Source of the DNA: Enterococcus casseliflavus NBRC 100478
GTDB lineage: Bacteria; Bacillota; Bacilli; Lactobacillales; Enterococcaceae
Length of the DNA: 64,000 bases
Direction of reading: 5' to 3'
NCBI RefSeq assembly: GCF_001544095.1
Contig: NZ_BCPT01000001.1
Span: forward strand, 248,001 to 312,000
Below the pieces are notes generated by a model that worked only from the letters and a program-made list of their open reading frames with translations, did not search any database and was not told where the DNA came from. How positions within the stretch are numbered: position 1 is the first letter of the stretch; the number at the start of each line of letters is the position of its first letter. Shown here in pieces: positions 15,675-23,124 of this stretch. Both the position numbers and the translations under genes were made by a program.

Positions 15675-15737
15675 ATGACAAACAGAACAAGGCTTGGTCT
15701 TTCAGTAGTTGTTGTAATCGTAACTAATCGGTCGTAA
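15675..15737 (+). CDS. Possible 20-residue hydrophobic peptide
   Basis: ATG at 15675 is preceded by AAAGGAG at ideal distance and encodes 20 residues with a basic start (MTNRTRLG) and a VVVVIV core. A plausible promoter (TTGTAA, 16 bp, TATATT) lies about 50 bases upstream. No larger gene follows for 700 bases. It could be a leader peptide, a signalling peptide or a small membrane-active peptide. The evidence is only the ribosome site, promoter-like sequence and composition. Confidence 0.35.
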   Translation: MTNRTRLGLSVVVVIVTNRS

Positions 15738-16013
15738 TACCTCAATTGCTGTAAATCTTTAATTAAGTGTATCCCCTGAGGACCATTTCTTTCATACTTT
15801 CACCTAGATTCTTTTTGATACCAAGATTATACAATTTCTACTTCCAAATAAATTATTTTTGTGTCTGTAAATAATAAGTGTTACAGAATTAGAATACACA
15901 AAAATCTAAATAACACTAATTTATTAATCACACATCACTTTTATAGACAAGTAGAATTACACACATCACTCAAATTTCAAGTACTAAGAAACGGATGGTA
16001 TAATTAAGGGGTA

Positions 16014-16156
16014 ATGTAGGGGTGGGATAATTTTTAAAGGATACTTATGAGATAGATATTTTCGTAAACCAGGGATACTTTACTAAATTATGCCCCCCTT
16101 CATAACCCCTACATCTATTGATTTTCATACCCTACCTAATCCCTACATCAACCCTA
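16014..16156. repeat. CCCTACAT-type iterons
   Basis: ATGTAGGGGTGGG (16014-16026) is inverted relative to ACCCCTACAT (16105-16114), ACCCTACC (16129-16136), CCCTACAT (16141-16148) and ACCCTA (about 16151). The G/C-rich repeats stand out in AT-rich DNA and look like protein-binding iterons. Confidence 0.45.
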
Positions 16157-16183
16157 AAAAAGAGGTTTTTTCAAAAAATCAAA

Positions 16184-16224
16184 TGATAACAAAATGATAA
16201 CTTTTGTGATAACTTTTTGAAAAC
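16184..16224. repeat. Helically phased TGATAAC repeats
   Basis: TGATAAC occurs at 16184-16190, 16195-16201 and 16207-16213, with a degenerate TGAAAAC at 16218-16224. Spacings of 11, 12 and 11 bases place them on one face of the helix, as for cooperative binding by an initiator or regulator. Confidence 0.5.
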
Positions 16225-16449
16225 TATGTCATTTATGAGGTGAATTCGGAGAAATTACAATGGAAACCTCCGTGAATTTTCAAAACAGCTGCATAAGCAA
16301 AAAATGGAAAAATTTTCTATCTGAATACCATCACCAAATGATGGATAGAAATGAAAATGAATAGTTATGAGTGTTGGGTTACTAATGGATAGTTACGAGA
16401 ATGGATACTTTTAAAAATAAAACAGATAAAACTATAGGAGGGAGTGAAC

Positions 16450-17364
16450 ATGAACACACTTATTGTAAACAATCGGGCTATTGATTATGAGGAATTATTA
16501 GATATCATTGCTCAATCGAACGGAATATATGAAAACACCTTGATTAAGCTGTTACAATGTAATCGCATCAGCTTAGAGTCACGATTAAAGACCTTAAAAA
16601 AGAATAAAATAATATCTAGAGGAAAATTAAATAAACACTTCTATTATGTTAATAACTATGACTTGAAACATATGAAAGATTTAGACTTGCAGGCAATGGT
16701 TGTTCAATATTTGGTTACAATTGGCTTGTATACCAATAAAATTCAAGTAATTGATTCACCATATAAGAACAAACAGCTCTATCTTTCAGTATATGCCTCA
16801 GGTAAATATAACTATAAAAATGATGAATCTATAAAAAAACTTGCAAATATGAGAGTCAATCAATTAATTCATGAACAAGACAGAAAATATTTTGCCCATT
16901 TTATCGTCAACGAATTGACTAAATTCCCAATTAGAGTAGCTTCTTTTTCAGATATACTACAAGAAAAATACTATACAACTTCTATAGATACTGTAGATAT
17001 TCTTGCACTACCTAATAAAGAATTTATCCCAGCAATACAATCCAACTTAGCAGATGTATCATTTAGAAATTTGGAAAATAATAGCACTCTCATTAGAAAT
17101 GATATTTTGATTTTTCTGAATGATTCTAATGAACTTTGTTACTTTGTGAAAGAAAATAATCAATATACATTACAAGCAATTTATTCAGTAGTTGACTTCT
17201 TCTATTATTTAACCCTGCACAAGAATTCTAAAGATGCCATTTATATTTCTGATAATAAAACTGAGTATGATAATGCAGATAACTTGTATTTTCAAAGTTA
17301 TTTGAACAAGGAAAAGTATAATACTGTTCAATTAAAAAAAGGCAAGCAAAAAGCACAATCTTAA
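16450..17364 (+). CDS. Hypothetical protein with N-terminal winged-helix-like region
   Basis: A 304-residue soluble protein. Residues 10-65 (LDIIAQSNGIYENTLIKLLQ, then SRLKTLKKNKIISRG) look like a winged helix. The middle and C-terminal parts are mixed alpha/beta with no motif I can name. Some replication-relaxation/mobilisation accessory proteins share this plan, but I cannot confirm it. ATG 16450 is chosen over GTG 16444 because GGAGGG is five bases upstream. It is flanked by GGATACTT and TGATAAC repeats, possibly its binding sites. Confidence 0.6.
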   Translation: MNTLIVNNRAIDYEELLDIIAQSNGIYENTLIKLLQCNRISLESRLKTLKKNKIISRGKLNKHFYYVNNYDLKHMKDLDLQAMVVQYLVTIGLYTNKIQVIDSPYKNKQLYLSVYASGKYNYKNDESIKKLANMRVNQLIHEQDRKYFAHFIVNELTKFPIRVASFSDILQEKYYTTSIDTVDILALPNKEFIPAIQSNLADVSFRNLENNSTLIRNDILIFLNDSNELCYFVKENNQYTLQAIYSVVDFFYYLTLHKNSKDAIYISDNKTEYDNADNLYFQSYLNKEKYNTVQLKKGKQKAQS

Positions 17365-17377
17365 ATGATTGTGCTTT
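17348..17377. terminator. Bidirectional terminator
   Basis: AAAAGCACAATC and GATTGTGCTTTT pair around a 6-base loop with A/T runs on both sides. It separates the convergent 304-residue gene and the short recombinase. Confidence 0.8.
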
Positions 17378-17380
17378 TAC

Positions 17381-17956
17381 TTACTTAAATGGGTCAAAGT
17401 CTTCAAGCTTAGCTTTTATATCTTCCTCTTCAATCCCTGCATATCTAAGCGTAACTGCTTGGCTACTATGATTTAAAATCTTCATCAGCGTAACAATATC
17501 CCCTTTGTTTTGCTTTAAAAAGAAGTAGGAAAATGTTTTTCTAAGTGTATGTGTGCCAATATAATCTAAACCTAGATTATCTGCAATTTTCTGTAGGATT
17601 TTATAATACTGATGACTGGCTAAATGTCTACTACTATCTGTTGGACTTGGAAATAGCCACTCAGATTCCGCACTATGTTCTGTATTTAAATAATCAATAA
17701 TGTTTGATGTTAATGATTTCAGATGAAGAGTTCTTTTTTTACCAGTCTTTATTTCAATAATTTCTGTTTGCGTCTTGTTTTTCACATCAGATACCTTCAG
17801 GTTCAATATATCTGAAATCCGTAACCCTATCTTTATTCCAATTGCCATAATCAAATAATCTCTTTTTCCATGTTTGCCCTTTTGTAATTCTTCTCCAAAT
17901 TGAATTAGCGTTTCTTTATTTTTTATCGGTTTGACATTAATCATTTTTTGTCCCAT
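17381..17956 (-). CDS. Short tyrosine recombinase (XerC/phage-integrase catalytic domain)
   Basis: A 191-residue protein comprising essentially the catalytic domain. Arg is in GLRISDILNL near 50, the beta-hairpin Lys near KTGKKRTLHL, HxxR in HTLRKTFSYF near 137, His in LNHSSQAVTL near 165 and the Tyr nucleophile in LRYAGI near 174. The N-terminal core-binding domain of full-length integrases is missing. Start ATG 17956 has GGGAGG. Short recombinases of this type occur on plasmids and resolve dimers. Inverted GGATACTT/AAGTATCC pairs directly upstream (17986-18092) may be its target or operator. Confidence 0.85.
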   Translation of the reverse strand: MGQKMINVKPIKNKETLIQFGEELQKGKHGKRDYLIMAIGIKIGLRISDILNLKVSDVKNKTQTEIIEIKTGKKRTLHLKSLTSNIIDYLNTEHSAESEWLFPSPTDSSRHLASHQYYKILQKIADNLGLDYIGTHTLRKTFSYFFLKQNKGDIVTLMKILNHSSQAVTLRYAGIEEEDIKAKLEDFDPFK

Positions 17957-17985
17957 AAATTACCTCCCAAATATGCACTATTTAT

Positions 17986-18092
17986 GGATACTTATAGTGT
18001 ATTTCAATATAAAAGTATCCATCTCCCTATAAATCAAAAATGAAAGATTGATAGAATAGGATTGGTGATGGATACTAATTACAAAAGTATCC
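17986..18092. repeat. Paired GGATACTT/AAGTATCC inverted repeats
   Basis: ATGGATACTT (17984-17993) faces AAGTATCCAT (18013-18022), and GGATACTA (18070-18077) faces AAGTATCC (18085-18092). The same octamer occurs at 16039, 16073 and 16403 on the other side of the 304-residue gene. Binding by that protein or by the short recombinase is the simplest idea. Confidence 0.55.
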
Positions 18093-18189
18093 CTGCTAAG
18101 GACCTTTATAGCATCATAATTTGGAAGTTGCAAATTTGTAGAACAAAAAATATCACCAATAAACATTAGCGATATTTTCCAAAATACAG

Positions 18190-19110
18190 TTATTTATTTC
18201 TCAAACTTTCATTTATTTTTTTTGACAAAGTTCTTCCTATACCTGTAAAGAATTTATTTTCTTTTCTAGGTGTCCATTTCTTACTATCTAATTCATCAGA
18301 AAACATTATTATTAGTGAAGGAATTACGTCTATAAAGCATTTCAAAACAACAATAGATTCTATTGTTTCTGCCATTTCAAAGTATTCTGCTCCTCTATAT
18401 TCATTAACATCTATATCCACATAACTTTTCTCACCTAGAGTTAAAGAAAAATACTCTTGAAATCTGGTTAACTCTACTTTAACACTTGAGATTTCCTTAT
18501 TTTCAAATAAAAATAAGAGAGTTGTTAGCATGTTTAAAATTTTCTCTCCAGAACCCGAAATTTCTGCTAATTTATCTTTAGTTTGCCCCTTAAAACTAGT
18601 CAACTTTAGTAATTTAGTTTCACTGTCCTTTTCCAAAAAATCATCTGGATTATCTATTAAATAATGTGTCATCCAAATAAATAAATCTGTTTTTATCCCC
18701 AATACTCGTTGTTCTGTTATTGTTAAATCTTTTTTATAACCAACTAACTTTCTTAAGTTTTTTAGGGTACTATTATTATATCTTTTATTACATATGTAAT
18801 GATTTTTACCTTCATAGTTAAAAATAATCACATTCATCGCATATGTAGAAATCCGCTTTTCTCGACGTGGATTCACAGCTTCATGATTCTTAACGTATTC
18901 ATAGTTAAATTGCAAATAATTATAGTAAACATCTTTACCATTTATTATCGTAAATTGGTTTTCTTCATATACAAAGTCAACTTCATAATTCAGAGGAGTA
19001 TTATCAAAAGCATCAATCTCTCTTATATGATTTTGTTTATTTACTTTTATATTATTAATTAAATCATCCAAAGAAACATTTGAATTATCAATCCATTTAG
19101 AATAAATCAT
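18190..19110 (-). CDS. Unknown protein, third gene of the integrase-proximal cargo operon
   Basis: A 306-residue soluble protein with an N-terminal beta-rich part and a helical C-terminal part ending in a basic tail (KKINESLRNK). I recognise no family. Start ATG 19110 has AGGAGGAG about 11 bases upstream. It follows the two-span membrane gene by 17 bases, so the three genes at 18190-20229 are one operon. Genes at this position next to an integrase are often defence or exclusion cargo, but nothing in the protein itself proves that. Confidence 0.65.
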   Translation of the reverse strand: MIYSKWIDNSNVSLDDLINNIKVNKQNHIREIDAFDNTPLNYEVDFVYEENQFTIINGKDVYYNYLQFNYEYVKNHEAVNPRREKRISTYAMNVIIFNYEGKNHYICNKRYNNSTLKNLRKLVGYKKDLTITEQRVLGIKTDLFIWMTHYLIDNPDDFLEKDSETKLLKLTSFKGQTKDKLAEISGSGEKILNMLTTLLFLFENKEISSVKVELTRFQEYFSLTLGEKSYVDIDVNEYRGAEYFEMAETIESIVVLKCFIDVIPSLIIMFSDELDSKKWTPRKENKFFTGIGRTLSKKINESLRNK

Positions 19111-19127
19111 AACTTAAAACTCTCCTC

Positions 19128-19754
19128 CTACTTTTGCAACAATTGAAGTCTCTTACTCTCTATATTCGTCAAACCAAGATATTTCCAACCGCTTTCTTTT
19201 TCACAAACAAGATAATCATTATTTCCTTTATTATGTTCTTCTAATAATAAAATAAATTTAATTTCTCTTGTAATCGATATTCCTTCTTTAGGGCTTTTCT
19301 GTAAAATTTCATTTAAATCAATTTCATATTCTTCAGAAGTAGAAATTTCTTTTACAAAAGAAGAACTCTTATTATTCTGCACTTGTAATAAGTAACAATC
19401 AGGAACTTTTAATGAAATCAATGGGCATTTCCTCTTTTTACCCTCTATTTTAATGTTAGCTTTAACTTCCCATTGTTTATCTATATCTTTCTCATAAAGA
19501 ATTAGTTTGTCAGATTCTTGTTCTATCGCTTCTATAGAAATTCTAATCATCAACTTATTTTTTTTATAAAAATAGTCTATAGCGGAGAATAAAATATTCC
19601 CAATAAAACTAAATATAGCAATATCAAATCCTGTAAGGATTTTTGTGTCTGGGATATTAACAAAAAAATGAGCAATCGGTATAAAATAAGAACAAACTCC
19701 TGAAATAATAACGATTATTAACTGCTTTATTTGTTTAAATATTTCATTCTTCAT
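19128..19754 (-). CDS. Two-span membrane protein with cytoplasmic domain, unknown function
   Basis: The protein has 208 residues. Two hydrophobic segments at about 10-30 and 40-60 are separated by a short loop, followed by a cytoplasmic domain of about 145 residues that looks beta-rich. Such two-helix anchors with a soluble domain occur in effector proteins of anti-phage systems, but also elsewhere. ATG 19754 has GAGG seven bases upstream and overlaps the preceding gene by 11 bases. Confidence 0.65.
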   Translation of the reverse strand: MKNEIFKQIKQLIIVIISGVCSYFIPIAHFFVNIPDTKILTGFDIAIFSFIGNILFSAIDYFYKKNKLMIRISIEAIEQESDKLILYEKDIDKQWEVKANIKIEGKKRKCPLISLKVPDCYLLQVQNNKSSSFVKEISTSEEYEIDLNEILQKSPKEGISITREIKFILLLEEHNKGNNDYLVCEKESGWKYLGLTNIESKRLQLLQK

Positions 19755-20229
19755 AAAAGTACCTCAGAAGACATTTAGAAACAAAGCTATCAAAAACTTT
19801 CTCAATTTTTCGTCCGAAACAAATACCATTTGATTTAATAGTAATTTCAGAAATAGTATTTTTATTTAAAAATCTAAGTTCCATAATATCTATAGATTCT
19901 TTATCTGAAATCCATTCTAATTCTGAAACGATTTTATAAATATTATTTGGTTCCGTTCTCAATTGCAGTAACCAATGATTAAGCTCTTCTTGAATACCTT
20001 CCTCTGCATCTTCAGACATTTTTATCTTGGTTAAAATAATATCAGAATTTTCAGAAGTAGCTTTTAATAAAAAAAGCATCAGTTCTGTATTAAATAAAAC
20101 TTGTCTAAATCCTCTTTTTCTTTGCGACTTGATAAAATCAGAATAATTAATCTCAGAAGAATCATATGGAATCAGCAAAAATTCACATGAATTACGGTCT
20201 ACTTTTTTAAAAATTTTAGCAAATTCCAT
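19744..20229 (-). CDS. Unknown protein, first gene of the integrase-proximal cargo operon
   Basis: A 161-residue soluble mixed alpha/beta protein (MEFAKIFKKVDRNSCEFLLI start). No motif is recognised. ATG 20229 has AGGAG upstream. It is divergent from the integrase gene; the intervening 190 bases hold the promoters of both and the 16-bp inverted-repeat copy at 20385-20400. It could be a sensor or regulator for the two genes it overlaps or precedes. Confidence 0.65.
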   Translation of the reverse strand: MEFAKIFKKVDRNSCEFLLIPYDSSEINYSDFIKSQRKRGFRQVLFNTELMLFLLKATSENSDIILTKIKMSEDAEEGIQEELNHWLLQLRTEPNNIYKIVSELEWISDKESIDIMELRFLNKNTISEITIKSNGICFGRKIEKVFDSFVSKCLLRYFYEE

Positions 20230-20384
20230 AAAAACATCTCCTAAATTTTGATGGTATATTCATTATTTATTATACAATAAATTTTCATTAGTAAACAGGA
20301 AATTCCTATTTCTCTTGGAAAAAGGAGAAAAATCCAGTTATACTTCTTATAGAATTCTACTACTCGATATCATATAATAGTCTC

Positions 20385-20400
20385 AACTTTATCCTATGCC
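20385..20400. repeat. 16-bp perfect inverted repeat, right copy (partner 4569-4584)
   Basis: AACTTTATCCTATGCC lies 18 bases before the integrase start and is the exact complement of the copy near attL. Its place in the integrase leader means a protein bound there could couple integrase expression to end recognition. Confidence 0.5.
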
Positions 20401-20418
20401 ATAAAAAGGAGAATTTTT

Positions 20419-21585
20419 ATGGCACAAATTAAACCATACAAAAAGCAAGATGGCACTATCAATTATATGTTTGATTTTTATGTAGGCATCAATCCTAAAA
20501 CTGGGAAGAAACAAAAAACAACTAGAAGGGGATTTAAAACAGAGGACGAAGCTAGTTTAGCATTAGCGAAATTAAGTCTTTTGGTTGCAACTGAACAGTA
20601 TGTGCCTAAGAAACATCATACCTTTAATGAAATTTTTACACTATGGTATAAGCAATATTGTAACTTAGTCAAGGAAAGCACGGCAGTTACAGCTAAATGT
20701 GAATTCAAGTATGCTATATTGCCAAAATTTCAAGAAATGAGAATCCAAGACATTACTCCAATTTATTGTCAGCAAATAGTAAATGAATGGTATAAAGATA
20801 AACCAAACAGAGCTAGTAGATTTATTTACTATTTCAACAGAGTAATGGAACATGCTATGTTCTTAGAATTAATCTTTCAAAATCCAATGGCTAATGTTAA
20901 AAAACCAGTAAACAATCTTAATTTAAATCAGTATGAAGAATTTTCAAATTTTTTTACTAAAGAAGAATTAATCGATTTTCTGAGATTTACAAAAGAAAAT
21001 TTTGATTCTGAAAGATATGCCTTTTTTAGAACATTGGCATTTACTGGATTACGCAAAGGAGAAGCATTTGCGTTAACTTGGGAAGATATTAATTTTGACA
21101 AGAAGTATTTGGAAGTAACTAAAACTGTTGCCAAAGGCGAAAGGAATAAAACCCTAATTCACCCACCAAAAACAAAGGCTGGTTTTAGAAGAATAAGCTT
21201 GGACAATACCACATTAGAATCTCTAAAAATATGGCAGGAAAAACAAGCAATAAAATTTGATTTACCTAAGCTAAACCCTAATCAGATTATTTTTTCTAAT
21301 TACAAAAATACTTATCTCGAATCAGGTATAACTAAAGAGTGGTTTTTAACAATTCAGAGATTATATAGTAAAAAGACTGGCAAAGAAATCAAAACAATCA
21401 CAATGCACGGTTTTAGACACACTCATGCAAGTCTATTATACAAAGCAAATATCCCAATTAAAGAAGCTCAAGAAAGACTTGGACATTCAAATGTGAAAAC
21501 CACACTGAACATTTACACTCACTTATCTAAAGACCAAAGAGATAAGACAGCTAATCGTTTTGCTGAATTCATGAATGAAATTTAA
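20419..21585 (+). CDS. int: Tyrosine integrase of the element
   Basis: The protein has 388 residues. An N-terminal arm-binding domain (MAQIKPYKKQDGTINYMFDF onward, AP2-like) is followed by a SAM-like core-binding domain (about 65-170) and the catalytic domain: Arg in TGLRKGEAFAL near 213, HxxR in HGFRHTHASLL near 335, His in LGHSNVKTTL near 358 and Tyr in NIYTHL near 369. This is the Tn916/phage-type layout. It starts at ATG 20419 with AAAAGGAG. It reads towards attR, about 86 bases beyond its stop, and should catalyse integration and excision in rplT. No small excisionase gene is visible beside it. Confidence 0.95.
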   Translation: MAQIKPYKKQDGTINYMFDFYVGINPKTGKKQKTTRRGFKTEDEASLALAKLSLLVATEQYVPKKHHTFNEIFTLWYKQYCNLVKESTAVTAKCEFKYAILPKFQEMRIQDITPIYCQQIVNEWYKDKPNRASRFIYYFNRVMEHAMFLELIFQNPMANVKKPVNNLNLNQYEEFSNFFTKEELIDFLRFTKENFDSERYAFFRTLAFTGLRKGEAFALTWEDINFDKKYLEVTKTVAKGERNKTLIHPPKTKAGFRRISLDNTTLESLKIWQEKQAIKFDLPKLNPNQIIFSNYKNTYLESGITKEWFLTIQRLYSKKTGKEIKTITMHGFRHTHASLLYKANIPIKEAQERLGHSNVKTTLNIYTHLSKDQRDKTANRFAEFMNEI

Positions 21586-21597
21586 CAAAATGCAAAA

Positions 21598-21624
21598 TAA
21601 AAAACCCACTGATTATAGTGGGTT
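21598..21624. terminator. Bidirectional terminator between int and rplT
   Basis: AACCCACT and AGTGGGTT pair around ATTATAG-type loop sequence. On the minus strand a T-run follows, so this element-borne hairpin replaces the terminator that rplT lost on integration. It also ends int transcription on the plus strand. Confidence 0.75.
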
Positions 21625-21646
21625 CAGGGTATTCAAAAGTCACCTA

Positions 21647-22009
21647 TTACTTATTTTCTAGGGCTTTTGCGGCTTGGTCAGCTAATGCAGTAAATGCTGT
21701 TGCATCGTTTACAGCCAAGTCAGCTAACATTTTGCGGTTGATGTCGATTTCAGCTAATTTCAAGCCGTGCATCAATTTTGAGTAGCTTAAGCCATTCATA
21801 CGAGCCGCTGCGTTGATACGAGCGATCCACAATTTGCGGAAGTCGCGTTTCTTTTGACGACGATCGCGGTATGCGTAGTTGTATGAATTCATTACTTGTT
21901 CTTTTGCTGTTTTAAATAGAGTGTGTTTAGAACCGTAGTAACCTTTTGCTAATTTAAGCACTTTTTTACGACGTTTACGAGTTACTGTTCCACCTTTAAC
22001 ACGTGCCAT
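21647..22009 (-). CDS. rplT: Ribosomal protein L20, chimeric with element-encoded C-terminus
   Basis: A 120-residue L20 of the large ribosomal subunit, which is also an RNA-binding autoregulator of its operon. The start is [20 protein letters not shown]. The 5' part up to about 21822 is chromosomal. The final part was brought by the element and ends [20 protein letters not shown]; the displaced native end is [19 protein letters not shown]. Only the last residues differ, so function is kept. Integration into a ribosomal protein gene with regeneration of its coding end is the striking feature. Confidence 0.95.
   Translation of the reverse strand: MARVKGGTVTRKRRKKVLKLAKGYYGSKHTLFKTAKEQVMNSYNYAYRDRRQKKRDFRKLWIARINAAARMNGLSYSKLMHGLKLAEIDINRKMLADLAVNDATAFTALADQAAKALENK
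21672..21821. repeat. attR: 150-bp direct repeat of the rplT 3' region
   Basis: Right-hand copy of the attachment repeat, matching 4356-4505 at 149 of 150 positions. Beyond 21821 the rplT 5' coding sequence continues, and below 21672 the element-specific C-terminal codons begin. Confidence 0.9.
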
Positions 22010-22072
22010 GTATAATTCCTCCTAATATGAAAATCGATAATTGTTTGTATACGTGAAGCTTGGGTTACGCAA

Positions 22073-22273
22073 TTATTTCATGCGTGCTAGTTGTTGACGG
22101 ATACGTTTGTAATCGCCAGCTGAAACCATTGAAGCTTTACGCAATTGACGACGTTGTTTTTTTGTTTTGCCGTGGAAACGGTGACTGGTAAAGGCACGGA
22201 AGCGTTTCAATCCGCCGCCGCCAGTGCGTTTTACGCGTTTTGCTAATCCGCGGTGTGTTTTTTGTTTTGGCAT
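22073..22273 (-). CDS. rpmI: Ribosomal protein L35
   Basis: A 66-residue very basic protein starting [18 protein letters not shown] and ending QLARMK, typical of bacterial L35. The frame is open six codons further, but ATG 22273 has GAGGAGG upstream and gives the family start. It is the second gene of infC-rpmI-rplT. Confidence 0.97.
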   Translation of the reverse strand: MPKQKTHRGLAKRVKRTGGGGLKRFRAFTSHRFHGKTKKQRRQLRKASMVSAGDYKRIRQQLARMK

Positions 22274-22333
22274 AACTAATTTCCTCCTCAAAATCTTTCG
22301 TTATCTGACTTTAAACTGAAACTCAGTGAGTCA

Positions 22334-22855
22334 TTATTTATCGTTTTTTGGTGCTAATACTAAGAACATACTGCGGCCATCCATTTTTGGCTTTTGCTCA
22401 ACAGTTGCCAAATCAGCAGTTTCTTCCGCCAAACGATCTAACACTTTCTGACCAATTTCTTTATGGGTAATGGCACGGCCTTTGAAACGGATCGAAGCTT
22501 TCACTTTGTCCCCTTTTTCAAGGAATTTACGTGCATTACGCAATTTTGTGTTGAAATCATTGACGTCGATCGTTGGACTTAAACGAACCTCTTTAATGTT
22601 GATTACTTTTTGTTTCTTACGAGCTTCACGGTCTTTTTTCTGTTGCTCAAAGCGGAATTTCCCGTAATCCATAATTCTTGCTACTGGCGGCTTAGCATTT
22701 GGTGCCACCAATACCACATCAAGGTTTGCTCGTTCTGCAATTTGCAATGCTTCAGCTTTACTCTTTACACCAAGTTGTTCGCCGTTTTGATCAATCAAAC
22801 GCAATTCACGTGCACGAATGCCGTCGTTTACCATCATATCCTTTGCTATGGTCAT
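22334..22855 (-). CDS. infC: Translation initiation factor IF-3
   Basis: The protein has 173 residues. The N-terminal domain contains [20 protein letters not shown] and the C-terminal domain contains [16 protein letters not shown]-3 binds the 30S subunit and proofreads start-codon selection. Here the start is an ordinary ATG (22855) with GGAGGTGA, while many bacteria use AUU or AUA for autoregulation. It heads the L20 operon under leader control. Confidence 0.97.
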   Translation of the reverse strand: MTIAKDMMVNDGIRARELRLIDQNGEQLGVKSKAEALQIAERANLDVVLVAPNAKPPVARIMDYGKFRFEQQKKDREARKKQKVINIKEVRLSPTIDVNDFNTKLRNARKFLEKGDKVKASIRFKGRAITHKEIGQKVLDRLAEETADLATVEQKPKMDGRSMFLVLAPKNDK

Positions 22856-22859
22856 TCAC

Positions 22860-23036
22860 CTCCGAGTTTTTTGAGAGAAAGAAAAGCTTGTCGATTCGAA
22901 ATCAGACAATAAAAAAACGAGTTCTTCACGAACCCGCACGTACTCCACACAAATAAATGGTAGGAATCCTATTCTGCCCAGCGATATCTTCACTCAGGCG
23001 AGAAGCGGGTGCTTCTGCTTTTATTTCTCAACTTTT
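22860..23036 (-). promoter_or_regulatory. L20-type autoregulatory leader with attenuator
   Basis: The infC leader of about 175 nt contains paired GAAGCACCCGCTTCTCGCC-type stems and an attenuator hairpin (GAGTACGTGCGGG...ACTCG, about 22908-22950) followed by a run of seven T just before infC. This matches the layout of the Firmicute L20 leader, in which L20 binding promotes premature termination. The regulator's own C-terminus has been swapped by the element. Confidence 0.75.
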
Positions 23037-23038
23037 AT

Positions 23039-23067
23039 AGTATACTGCTTTTTTCTTTTATTGTCAA
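23039..23067 (-). promoter_or_regulatory. Promoter of infC-rpmI-rplT
   Basis: On the minus strand TTGACA (complement of 23062-23067), a 17-bp spacer and TATACT (complement of 23039-23044): close to consensus. Confidence 0.85.
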
Positions 23068-23087
23068 CAGTTTTCATGATTGTTTCA

Positions 23088-23120
23088 AAAAAAGCCGGAG
23101 CATACGCTCCGACTTTCGCG
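23088..23120 (-). terminator. Terminator of the NADH oxidase gene
   Basis: GTCGGAGC and GCTCCGGC arms around GTAT, followed by a run of seven T on the minus strand. Confidence 0.85.
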
Positions 23121-23124
23121 TTTC

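Larger units (their letters stand above)
15343..16449. other. 1.1-kb non-coding, iteron-rich region
   Basis: It contains a resolvase-site-like ATTAGTGTAA (15366-15375), a perfect 13-bp hairpin (15399-15427), a possible 20-codon peptide (15675-15737), CCCTACAT-type repeats (16014-16156), phased TGATAAC repeats (16184-16224) and GGATACTT repeats (16039-16410). Such a collection is typical of a plasmid-like origin or partition locus. No larger gene is supported. Confidence 0.55.
4356..21821. mobile_element. 17.3-kb AT-rich integrative element inserted in rplT
   Basis: The element is bounded by 150-bp direct repeats, has a tyrosine integrase at one end reading towards attR, and is much richer in AT than its flanks. 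Modules from left to right are: GT51-like/kinase operon; duplicated non-coding block with a 98-residue protein; primase-like replication gene; LPXTG protein; serine resolvase; iteron region; winged-helix-like protein; short tyrosine recombinase; unknown three-gene operon; integrase. No VirB4, coupling protein or confident relaxase is visible, so it is not an autonomous conjugative element. It could be mobilisable or a plasmid-like satellite. No obvious excisionase was found. Confidence 0.88.

Noticed and set aside
15536-15745. Minus-strand 69-residue frame
   Set aside because: No ribosome site, and it overlaps the better-supported plus-strand peptide start and promoter.
16450-17364. Calling the 304-residue protein a Rep_3 initiator or a relaxase
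   Set aside because: The length and iterons fit, but I see neither the Rep_3 motifs nor relaxase His/Tyr motifs, so it stays unassigned.
17978-18166. Minus-strand 62-residue frame
   Set aside because: Covers the GGATACTT palindromes, lacks a ribosome site and shows no protein-like pattern.
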